NCBI GenBank assembly: GCA_934132775.1
Contig: CAKPAA010000014.1
Coordinates: 1 to 46,608, forward strand
Source: an uncultured Clostridia bacterium
GTDB taxonomy: Bacteria > Bacillota > Clostridia > TANB77 > UBA1234
Direction: 5' to 3'
Length of the DNA: 46,608 nt
The notes under the pieces were generated by a model, which was not told the origin of the DNA, ran no database searches, and worked only from the letters and a program-made list of their open reading frames with translations. The translations under genes were made by a program, and so were the position numbers. Position 1 is the first letter of the stretch. Each line of letters begins with the position of its first letter. Below, one piece after another: positions 32,815 to 40,594 of the stretch.

Positions 32815-33525
32815 CTATTCGTCTATCATAGTTCCAATCTCTTCTCCCGACACTGCTCTAACAATGTCTTCTGCATCGTGAAGTGCAAAAATCCTAATAG
32901 GAATATGATTATCTCTGCAAAGTGAAGCAGCAGTAGAATCTATGACTTTTAAATTTTTCTGCAATACTTCTGTGAAAGTAATCTTATCGTATCGCTTAGC
33001 ATTTGGATTTTCTTTTGGGTCAGAATCATAAACTCCATCAATTGTTTTACCAAATAAAATAATCTCTGCATTTATTTCACTAGCCCTAAGTGCTGCACAC
33101 GTATCAGTAGAGAAAAACGGATTTCCAGTTCCGCCAGCAAAAATAACAACTCTTCCTTTTTCTAAATGTCTAACAGCTTTTCGCCTTATGTATGGCTCTG
33201 CAATTTGCTTTATTTCTAGTGATGTTTGAAGTCTAGTATCAAGGCCTCTATATTCAAGTGCTTCTTGAAGAGCTTGACCATTCATAATCGTTGCAAGCAT
33301 TCCCATATAGTCAGCTGTTGTCCTTTCCATATGATGGGCTTGTCTTCCTCTCCAAAAGTTACCACCACCAACTACAATTGCAACTTCAACACCCATATCG
33401 ACAATTTTTTTGATATAGTCACATACGGTAGCAAGAGTGTCAACATCTATTCCAAATCCATTTTTACCAGCCATTGCTTCTCCACTTAGTTTTAATAAAA
33501 CTCTTTTATATTTAGCTTTCGGCAT
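32815..33525 (-). CDS. pyrH: Uridylate kinase
   Basis: Phosphorylates UMP to UDP; the bacterial hexameric type, GTP-activated and UTP-inhibited. The 236-aa protein has RVLLKLSGEAMAG, VVGGGNFWRGR, ADYMGMLATIMNGQAL, VIFAGGTGNPFFSTDTCAALRA and KIDGVYDSDP-like TIDGVYDSDPKENPNA. AGGAGG lies before the ATG. In most Firmicutes it follows tsf directly; here the glycan cassette stands between. It has its own predicted promoter with a dyad (33554-33582). Confidence 0.97.
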   Translation of the reverse strand: MPKAKYKRVLLKLSGEAMAGKNGFGIDVDTLATVCDYIKKIVDMGVEVAIVVGGGNFWRGRQAHHMERTTADYMGMLATIMNGQALQEALEYRGLDTRLQTSLEIKQIAEPYIRRKAVRHLEKGRVVIFAGGTGNPFFSTDTCAALRASEINAEIILFGKTIDGVYDSDPKENPNAKRYDKITFTEVLQKNLKVIDSTAASLCRDNHIPIRIFALHDAEDIVRAVSGEEIGTMIDE

Positions 33526-33553
33526 ATAAAAACCTCCTATATTCTTTTATATA

Positions 33554-33582
33554 TTTATATCATAAATGATATAATCGGTCTA
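33554..33582 (-). promoter_or_regulatory. Predicted pyrH promoter with central dyad
   Basis: On the minus strand TAGACC (33582-33577), 17 bases, TATAAA (33559-33554). A perfect 8-bp inverted repeat, TATATCAT-AA-ATGATATA on the plus strand (33556-33573), fills the spacer and overlaps the -10. It would let pyrH and the genes after it be expressed apart from the glycan cassette. Confidence 0.5.
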
Positions 33583-33590
33583 GCATAATA

Positions 33591-34169
33591 TTAAAATTTA
33601 AAACTATCTGAATACGGTATAAGCTCGTTATTTCTTACAACAAAGCCATTTTTAGCCCTTTTAATTATTGGAACATCACTTTCAGAATCGCCAAAAGCAT
33701 TTTCTATAACAGCATCTTTTCCATATATTTCGTCAAAACGTTTCACCTTTTCGTCGCCTTTGCAATTAACACCAACAATTTTTCCACTGTTCACATCATA
33801 CTTAGTGCAAATAACTTTCTTTATCCCAATTTTATCGCAAAGTGGAACTAAGTAAAAATCCAAAGAAGCACTAACAATCACATCATTGTCTTTCTTTGTA
33901 TCAAGATAATACTTCTTTATGTCATTTTTATGAAGTTCTGCAAATTCTTCTGTGAAAACTTTTAAATCATCAACCTCTTTCACAAAAGCAAAAACTTTTT
34001 CTTTAAGTTCTTGAAATGTAATCTCCTTCAAGCAATAAGAAATACTTGGTATTATACACATGAACAAATACTTACAGATAAGAAAAGGTCTCTTAAAAAA
34101 CATAAACTTCACAAAATCAACACCAGAGTCACCATTATATATAGTTCCATCAAAATCATACACATTCAT
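33591..34169 (-). CDS. HAD-superfamily IB phosphatase
   Basis: The 192-aa protein starts with motif I NVYDFDGTIYNGDSG (nucleophile D5, D7), has motif II in IVSASLDFYLVPLC, and motif IV in NAFGDSESDVPI. The helical cap (about 20-75) is hydrophobic in part (FFKRPFLICKYLFMCIIPSI), so it may associate with the membrane. Class IB members include phosphoserine and lipid-linked phosphatases. Last gene of the glycan cassette, 15 bases after a GT4 gene; a job in removing a phosphate from a sugar or lipid intermediate is plausible but inferred. Confidence 0.78.
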   Translation of the reverse strand: MNVYDFDGTIYNGDSGVDFVKFMFFKRPFLICKYLFMCIIPSISYCLKEITFQELKEKVFAFVKEVDDLKVFTEEFAELHKNDIKKYYLDTKKDNDVIVSASLDFYLVPLCDKIGIKKVICTKYDVNSGKIVGVNCKGDEKVKRFDEIYGKDAVIENAFGDSESDVPIIKRAKNGFVVRNNELIPYSDSFKF

Positions 34170-34184
34170 AAAACAAACTCCAAA

Positions 34185-35294
34185 CTAAATATCATAAATT
34201 TCCTTCATTTCTTTCATTACATTGTCTATCAAATATTTATTAACACCATCTTTTGCATTTGAAACGACTTGTTCACGGATTCTAATATCGCTGTATATAC
34301 TAATTATTCTCTTGACTAATGTGTCAACATCACCAATTTCAACAACATAACCATTTTTACCATCTTCTACAAGCTCTCTTTGACCTCTTGAATTTGTAAC
34401 AACAAGTGGCAAGCCTGAAATCATAGCTTCAATAATATTTACAGGAAGACCTTCTCTTTTACTCGTTGCAACATACAAATCTGCAATCTTTAAAAGCTCT
34501 GGTATATCTGTTCTATAACCTAGTAACAGAATATTATTTTGTAAAAGATTTTCTTCTATTTCTTTTTCGAATTTTTCTTTTAATACACCATCACCAACAA
34601 GCAATAGCTTTATATTAGGATATTTCTTAACAAGAACCTTCATTGCATCAATTAACATTTGTTGATTTTTATTATCATTAAGTTCTGCGGTATACATCAT
34701 TAAAAAGTCTAATTCGCCAATATTAAACTTGCTCCTAATTAAATTTCTGTCTCCATCACTCATATCAAAACTAAATCTATTAGGGTCGACACCAACTCCA
34801 TGCGTGTGTGCAATTCTTTTTGCGTTAAGCTTCTTCTTTGCAAACTCATAGTCTTCCTCATTTATCGTAATCAAAGTGTCTGTATATTTAGATAAATATT
34901 TCTCAACTGGATAAAATATAACCCAATTCTTTGTTGGTGCTCCTTTATAAAAATGAAATCCATGAGCAGTGCAAAAAACTTTTGTTCCATTTTTTCTAGC
35001 CTTCTTTGCAGCAAGTCTAGTCAAGGCACTAGCAACTGGCGTGTGGCAATGAATAATTGAATAATCGCCCTCCTTAATAATCTTCTTTAATTCTTTATAT
35101 GCTTTCAAATTATTTTTCTTGAAAGGCGATCTTTCAAAATTCACATTAAAGTGCTTGTCACAATATTTAATATTTTCCTCGCCCTTACTTGCAACGTGAA
35201 CTTCATATCCATTATCTTTAAAATACTTCAAATAAGGAATATGAAACGTGTTTATATGTCTTGTTACAGACGCAACAAACAATACTTTTTTCAT
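34185..35294 (-). CDS. GT4 glycosyltransferase (EpsD-like), copy 1
   Basis: A 369-aa GT-B fold enzyme that would transfer a nucleotide-activated sugar to a lipid-linked glycan. N-terminal domain: VLFVASVTRHINTFHIPYLKYF, IIHCHTPVASALTRLAA, FCTAHGFHFYKGAPT. C-terminal domain (from about 190): LLLVGDGVLKEKFE, LGYRTDIPELLKIADLYVATSKREGLPVNIIEAM with the retaining-GT E-x7-E motif. It is a clear paralogue of the next gene upstream, with equal length and shared blocks throughout, so the two arose by tandem duplication. The close neighbourhood suggests successive addition steps. AGGAG lies before the ATG. Confidence 0.9.
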   Translation of the reverse strand: MKKVLFVASVTRHINTFHIPYLKYFKDNGYEVHVASKGEENIKYCDKHFNVNFERSPFKKNNLKAYKELKKIIKEGDYSIIHCHTPVASALTRLAAKKARKNGTKVFCTAHGFHFYKGAPTKNWVIFYPVEKYLSKYTDTLITINEEDYEFAKKKLNAKRIAHTHGVGVDPNRFSFDMSDGDRNLIRSKFNIGELDFLMMYTAELNDNKNQQMLIDAMKVLVKKYPNIKLLLVGDGVLKEKFEKEIEENLLQNNILLLGYRTDIPELLKIADLYVATSKREGLPVNIIEAMISGLPLVVTNSRGQRELVEDGKNGYVVEIGDVDTLVKRIISIYSDIRIREQVVSNAKDGVNKYLIDNVMKEMKEIYDI

Positions 35295-35378
35295 AAGTTT
35301 TTCTCCTCATATAATAAGTTTATTCAACAATTCAACTATTTTTATAATCAAGTTAATGTAAAACCACTTATACTTTCA

Positions 35379-36488
35379 TCATAAATTATATATTTTCTTC
35401 ATACTCTCAGTAATTCTTAACACAGAAAATTTATCGACAAAATTATCATCATTTTTAGGTGAAAATTCATTAAAAAAAATTAAATTTATTTTATCAATAA
35501 AATCATCTTTATTATCAACTATAAAGCCGTTTACGCCACTTTTAATTATGTCTTCAATTCCTCTACACTTGATTGCAACAACAGGCTTTCCAGCTGCTAT
35601 CGCCTCAATTACATTTACTGGCAAGCCTTCTCTTTTACTTGCAGATACAACAACATCAGAAATGTTAAGTAACTGAGGCACATCATCTCTATTGCCTAAA
35701 AAGTGAACCTTATTTTCTAAATTTAATTTTTCTGACAATTTTTGATATTCTCCGTTTAACTCATCTCTTCCAGCTAATAACAAGTGAATATTGCTGTGTT
35801 CATTTATTAGCTCTTTCATACATTCTAATAAAAATCCCTGATTTTTATTTTTATCTAGTCTAGCTACACACGTTAGTATAAAATCATCTTTCTCTAACCC
35901 TAAGCTTCCTTTTAATTTTATTTTTTCTTTCTCTGAAATACTAAGATTAAATCTTTGCGTTTCAATTCCAACACCTGATATATACTGAATATCTTTACAT
36001 CTCTTTGCAAATTTCTTTTTTGCTAATTTTTCATCCTCGTGATTTATTGTTATTAAAGTATCAGTATATTTTGCCAAATACCATTCCACAGGATAAAAAA
36101 GCATCCAATTTAAAGTGGGAGCACCTTTATAAAAATGAAATCCGTGGGCTGTATATATGACTCTTGTGCCATTTTTCCTCGAATGTTTTGCTGCTAGCCT
36201 TGTAACCACACTTCCCATAGGTGTATGGCAATGTATTAAATCAAATTTTTCCTTGTCAATTATCTTTTTTAATAATTTTATTGCTGTTAAGTTCTTCATA
36301 GAATATGGACTTCTTTGAATTGGCAAATCAATGAATTCATCAACAAAATCAAGTCTTTTTTCACCATCCAAATTCCAATTAGCTGCAACATATGTTTTAA
36401 ATCCATTATCTTTAAACAACTTTAAATATGGCAAATGAAATGCTTTTATATGGCTAGCAATAGTTGCAACAAATAAAACTTTCTTCAT
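35379..36488 (-). CDS. GT4 glycosyltransferase (EpsD-like), copy 2
   Basis: The 369-aa paralogue of the gene at 34185. Shared blocks are KKVLFVA..HI..FH.PYLK.FKDNG, LIHCHTP, YTAHGFHFYKGAP, KYTDTLITIN.ED, and the sugar-nucleotide site VVSASKREGLPVNVIEAIAAGKPV (EGLP-x-N-x-IE). They diverge most in residues 30-60 and near the C-terminus, which fits different acceptors. AGGAA stands before the ATG. An 84-base gap separates it from copy 1, and 40 bases separate it from the ATP-grasp gene upstream. Confidence 0.9.
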   Translation of the reverse strand: MKKVLFVATIASHIKAFHLPYLKLFKDNGFKTYVAANWNLDGEKRLDFVDEFIDLPIQRSPYSMKNLTAIKLLKKIIDKEKFDLIHCHTPMGSVVTRLAAKHSRKNGTRVIYTAHGFHFYKGAPTLNWMLFYPVEWYLAKYTDTLITINHEDEKLAKKKFAKRCKDIQYISGVGIETQRFNLSISEKEKIKLKGSLGLEKDDFILTCVARLDKNKNQGFLLECMKELINEHSNIHLLLAGRDELNGEYQKLSEKLNLENKVHFLGNRDDVPQLLNISDVVVSASKREGLPVNVIEAIAAGKPVVAIKCRGIEDIIKSGVNGFIVDNKDDFIDKINLIFFNEFSPKNDDNFVDKFSVLRITESMKKIYNL

Positions 36489-36528
36489 AACATATTCCTG
36501 CTCTCGTTTTTAATCAAATAATCTATCT

Positions 36529-37497
36529 TTATCTCAATTTTTCAATAACAACATCATCATACATTAGCATCATAATATTATCCCCATAATTTCCAATATT
36601 TTCTTCATTAGCAATGCCACTTATATTATTAACAATCAATTTAGGGAAATTAACACCTGCACCATATGCGTGTAAATATGCTCCACCAAACCTTGGATTT
36701 ATTTCTGACAAAAAATATTGACCATCCTTATAGAAAAAGTCCATATCCACTGTTCCATTAAATTCAAATATATTTACAATTTTCTTTATCAATTCAAATA
36801 ATTTTTCATCCTTAAATGATATTGTTTTATTAGCTCCACCTATTCTGGTTTCTATTTTCTTTTTTGAAAACATAGACACTGCTTTTTTTGATATCATATC
36901 AACATAAACATCAGCATCTAGATCAATTCCAGCCATAAACTCTTGGATAATTAAAGTTTCATCTTCTTTCATCGCACTTCTTAAGTCATCAATATTACTT
37001 ATTTTTCTTGCTCCTACACTGCCGCTTCCAGTTCTTGGCTTTACAAACACTGGGAAACTAATTTTTTGTTCATTTAATGCCTTTTCAAATTCTTCTAAAC
37101 TTCCATATGTAAGAGTTGTCGGAATATTATTTCTTCTTAAATATTTATACATTTCATATTTGTCAAAACAAATTTTAGCAGATTTTTCTGAAGGACACAT
37201 TACCAATATCCCCATTTCTTCAAATCTTGCCTTATTTTGGGCTAATATTTCTATTTCGGGGTCAATCAAAGTAAGAATAACTTTTATATCTTCTTTCCTA
37301 CAAATTTCTATTATATTATCTATATAGTCTGGAGCCGTTATTTTAGGTACAGTATATGACTTATCAGCAACATATCTTGCTGGAGAATATATAGAGTTTT
37401 CAGCAACCACAGTTATACCAGTATCCCCTATTGTCTCTTTAAAATCCTTTATTAGTTTGCATCTTCTTCCTGCACTGCAAAATAATATATTGTTCAT
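36529..37497 (-). CDS. ATP-grasp carboxylate-amine ligase-like protein
   Basis: The 322-aa protein has the carbamoyl-phosphate-synthase-like ATP-grasp plan: an N-terminal Rossmann-like part starting NNILFCSAGRRCKLI, a subdomain with CFDKYEMYKYLRRNNIPTTLTY, the ATP-binding loop FPVFVKPRTGSGSVGARKI, then IIQEFMAGIDLDADVYVD and the metal-binding FLSEINPRFGGAYLHAYGAG. Members occur in surface-polysaccharide clusters and are thought to attach amino acids or other acyl groups to sugars or carriers; the substrate here is not known. AAGGAG lies before the ATG. Between the aminotransferase and the GT4 pair, so an amino-sugar acylation is an attractive guess. Confidence 0.82.
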   Translation of the reverse strand: MNNILFCSAGRRCKLIKDFKETIGDTGITVVAENSIYSPARYVADKSYTVPKITAPDYIDNIIEICRKEDIKVILTLIDPEIEILAQNKARFEEMGILVMCPSEKSAKICFDKYEMYKYLRRNNIPTTLTYGSLEEFEKALNEQKISFPVFVKPRTGSGSVGARKISNIDDLRSAMKEDETLIIQEFMAGIDLDADVYVDMISKKAVSMFSKKKIETRIGGANKTISFKDEKLFELIKKIVNIFEFNGTVDMDFFYKDGQYFLSEINPRFGGAYLHAYGAGVNFPKLIVNNISGIANEENIGNYGDNIMMLMYDDVVIEKLR

Positions 37498-37591
37498 CTT
37501 TTATTTTCTCCTTTTTTAGTTCCATATTTAAGCAAATCTTTCATAGTTGCACACTTAATAAGCTTTAAAAGCAAATTATCTTAATTCGTTT

Positions 37592-38716
37592 CTATTTTAC
37601 CATTTCTTTTATAATCTTAATTATTCTTTCTTGCTCTTCATCAGTCATTTTTGTATCACTTGGCAAACAAACACCAGTATCAAATAAAGTTTCACAAACA
37701 GCTCTATCCCCAACTTTGATAAAGTCACAGTCCTTAAAAACTGGTTGTAAATGCATTGGCTTCCATACATTTCTTGCCTCTATATTTTCTTTTGCTAGTT
37801 TGTTTATTATATCGGTAGGCGTAATTCTTGCATCTTTACTAATTGTCATAACGGAAAGCCAATGATTAGGCACCGAATCATCAGGGACGTTAATCATCTT
37901 AAATTTTCCAGTTGGTTCAAGCTCTTTTTTGTACTTTTCGTAAATCTCAGTCTTCTTAGCGATTCTCTTATCCAACACTTTAAGCTGCCCTCTTCCTATA
38001 CCAGCACAAATGTTACTTAACCTGTAATTGTAGCCAATTTCCTTATGCTCGTAATATAAAGCTTTCTCTCTCGACTGAGTTGACCAAAATCTTACTTTTT
38101 GAACTGCTTCCTCATCATCAGAAACGAACATTCCACCACCACTAGTAGTTATAATTTTATTTCCATTAAAAGAATAAATACCATACTTGCCAAAAGTGCC
38201 AGTTTGTTTGCCCTTATATAAAGAACCCAAACTTTCAGCAGCATCTTCAATTAGAATAGCTCCGTGCTTATTGCAAATTTCAAGAATTTCATCAAGTTTA
38301 GCTGGATTACCATATAAATTAACAACTATAACAGCTTTTGTATCTGGATATTTTTCAAACGCTTTTTCAAGTGCTTCTGGACTCATATTCCAAGTTTTCT
38401 CATCGCTGTCTATAAAAACAGGAATAGCATCTTCATAAATAATAGGATTTGCAGAAGCTGAAAAAGTAATAGACTGACAAAAAACTTTGTCACCTTTTTT
38501 AACTCCGGCTGATTTAATTGCCATATGTATTGCTGCCGTGCCAGATGAAAGTGCAGCAGCACTTTTTATTCCAACATAATTTGCCAATTCTTCTTCAAAT
38601 TTATTTACATTTTCACCTAATGGAGCTATCCAATTGGTATCAAATGCTTCTTTAACAAATGCTCTTTCATAACCTTCATCAGACATATGTGGTGAAGCTA
38701 AAAATATTCTTTCCAT
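37592..38716 (-). CDS. DegT/DnrJ/EryC1/StrS sugar aminotransferase
   Basis: PLP-dependent aminotransferase that adds an amino group to a keto-sugar nucleotide. The 374-aa protein has IFLASPHMSDEGYE, the cofactor region ALSSGTAAIHMAIKSAG, LIEDAAESLGS (PLP Asp), and the Schiff-base lysine in YSFNGNKIITTSGGGM. It resembles PglE/EpsN/PseC-type enzymes acting on UDP-4-keto sugars. The dehydratase immediately upstream would make that substrate. Start: ATG 38716 follows GGGTGG; an ATG at 38737 overlaps the stop of the upstream gene (ATGAGTAG) and would add seven residues by coupled translation, so it cannot be excluded. Confidence 0.9.
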   Translation of the reverse strand: MERIFLASPHMSDEGYERAFVKEAFDTNWIAPLGENVNKFEEELANYVGIKSAAALSSGTAAIHMAIKSAGVKKGDKVFCQSITFSASANPIIYEDAIPVFIDSDEKTWNMSPEALEKAFEKYPDTKAVIVVNLYGNPAKLDEILEICNKHGAILIEDAAESLGSLYKGKQTGTFGKYGIYSFNGNKIITTSGGGMFVSDDEEAVQKVRFWSTQSREKALYYEHKEIGYNYRLSNICAGIGRGQLKVLDKRIAKKTEIYEKYKKELEPTGKFKMINVPDDSVPNHWLSVMTISKDARITPTDIINKLAKENIEARNVWKPMHLQPVFKDCDFIKVGDRAVCETLFDTGVCLPSDTKMTDEEQERIIKIIKEMVK

Positions 38717-38729
38717 ACAACCACCCTTT

Positions 38730-40574
38730 CTACTCATCTAAATCTATAAAAGTAGGTACAAACTCTTTTATAACCTTTTTAACATCTTCTCTTGTTTCAT
38801 CTTTGGTTTCAACAACTTCTTTAAGCCTATTCATCATTTTAGATATATCTTCATCAGCAGGTGCACTTATCTTAGAAATCATAATCTTTTCGTGCAATGT
38901 TTTAATAAGTCCTTCTTCTGCCATCAAAAGCTCTTCATATAGCTTTTCGCCTTTTCTAAGTCCAACTATCTCAATAGGAATCTTCTTTCCAGACATCTTA
39001 ATAAGTGTTGTTGCTAAATCATAAATTTTAACAGGTTCGCCCATATCTAGCACGAAAATTTCTCCACCATTTGCAAAGGTTGCAGACTGCAAAATAAGTC
39101 CAACAGCCTCTGGTATAAGCATAAAATACCTAGTTATATCTTTATGAGTTACAGTAACAGGGCCACCTGCTTCAATTTGTTTTTTAAAAAGCGGTATAAC
39201 ACTGCCGTGACTGCCTAATACATTTCCAAATCTAACCGCTGCGTAAATTGTTTTGCTTGTTCTATTTTTAGCTTGAATAATCATTTCACATATGCGTTTA
39301 CTAGCTCCCATTATGCTAGTTGGATTTACCGCTTTATCTGTTGAAATAAACGTAAATTTTTCAACATTATATTTATCACTACATTCAGCAACATTATATG
39401 TGCCAAAAACATTATTCTTAATTGCTTCAACAGGACTAATCTCCATAAGTGGTACATGCTTATGAGCTGCCGCGTGGAAAACAACTTGTGGTCTGTATTT
39501 GTCAAAAACCTCATCCATTCTAGCTTTATCTCTAACACTAGCAATAACAGGAATTATAGGGGCATTTTTATAGCTTTGTTTTAACTCCATCTCAGTCTCA
39601 TACAAAGTGTTTTCATATATATCAAGCATAATAATTTTCTTAGGTTTAAACTTAATTATTTGTCTGCAAAGCTCGCTTCCTATTGAACCACCAGCCCCAG
39701 TAACTAAAACAACTTTATTATATAGGTACTCTGAAATCTTATTATCATTTAAAGCAATCGGCTCCCTGCCTAGTAGGTCTTCAACCTCAACATCTCTAAT
39801 GGCATCATTAAAATTTTTGCCAGAAATAATTTGGTTCAAAGGCAAAACTATTTTCACCTTTGCATTAGTAGCATCACAAATCTTTAAAATCTTGTTCTTT
39901 TCTTTAGGTTTTATATTATCTATCGAAAAGAAAATAACATCTACATTTTCTCTTTCACATATCTCAGCAATATCATTTCTATCACCAATTATTCTAATTC
40001 CATACATATACCTGTTAAGTTTATTAGGATTATCATCAATAATTCCGACTATCGAATACTCATTTGCAAGTGTTGTTTGCAAAGTTTTTATGATTTGAGA
40101 CGTTTCAGCACCAGCACCAATAATAAGCAACTTTTGCTTAGTTGAATTTATATAAGAGACTTCTTTAAGTAAAATTGCACGCATTATAACTCTAGCAGAT
40201 ATGCTAAGCACAGCCATTATAAGGCCAGCCAAAATATTTATGTTGGTATCTAATGTTTTAAATTTTACAAATTCCTTTGCAGTACAAAAAAGTGCTACAC
40301 AAATAAGAGAAGTTTCAGCAATTTTCAAATACTCCTTTGTGCTAGAATACTTTACCATTCCTTTATAAACTCCAACAATATTTAGTCCAACTAAATACAT
40401 TATAATTATAAAAAGCAATGTATTTTGAATTGCTGGATCTTTTAAAGAAAATGTAATATCTTCAAACGCAATTGCAAAATAGTATGACACAAACACTATA
40501 ATAGCATCTATGATACACAATAATATTGTTTTTAAATTATTTGGTAAATTTTCAATTTTTGATATTATCCTCAT
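38730..40574 (-). CDS. Membrane nucleoside-diphosphate sugar 4,6-dehydratase (CapD/PglF/EpsC type)
   Basis: The 614-aa protein begins with four membrane helices (about 15-120), then a Rossmann-like linker domain (LLIIGAGAETSQII), and a C-terminal short-chain dehydrogenase domain from about 285: VVLVTGAGGSIGSELCRQI (NAD site), HAAAHKHVPLMEISPVEAIKNNV, FISTDKAVNPTSIMGASKR (catalytic region) and AVRFGNVLGSHGSVIPLF. This is the class that converts UDP-GlcNAc into a UDP-4-keto-6-deoxy sugar for diamino-sugar or capsule synthesis. AAGGAG lies before the ATG. With the next gene it makes a PglF-PglE pair; no PglD-like acetyltransferase is present. Confidence 0.93.
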   Translation of the reverse strand: MRIISKIENLPNNLKTILLCIIDAIIVFVSYYFAIAFEDITFSLKDPAIQNTLLFIIIMYLVGLNIVGVYKGMVKYSSTKEYLKIAETSLICVALFCTAKEFVKFKTLDTNINILAGLIMAVLSISARVIMRAILLKEVSYINSTKQKLLIIGAGAETSQIIKTLQTTLANEYSIVGIIDDNPNKLNRYMYGIRIIGDRNDIAEICERENVDVIFFSIDNIKPKEKNKILKICDATNAKVKIVLPLNQIISGKNFNDAIRDVEVEDLLGREPIALNDNKISEYLYNKVVLVTGAGGSIGSELCRQIIKFKPKKIIMLDIYENTLYETEMELKQSYKNAPIIPVIASVRDKARMDEVFDKYRPQVVFHAAAHKHVPLMEISPVEAIKNNVFGTYNVAECSDKYNVEKFTFISTDKAVNPTSIMGASKRICEMIIQAKNRTSKTIYAAVRFGNVLGSHGSVIPLFKKQIEAGGPVTVTHKDITRYFMLIPEAVGLILQSATFANGGEIFVLDMGEPVKIYDLATTLIKMSGKKIPIEIVGLRKGEKLYEELLMAEEGLIKTLHEKIMISKISAPADEDISKMMNRLKEVVETKDETREDVKKVIKEFVPTFIDLDE

Positions 40575-40594
40575 TATTTCTCCTTAAAACTTAA

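Noticed and set aside
39607..40098. Plus-strand ORF of 163 aa opposite the sugar dehydratase
   Set aside because: Antisense shadow; Ser/Leu/Ile-rich translation typical of reversed AT-rich coding sequence.
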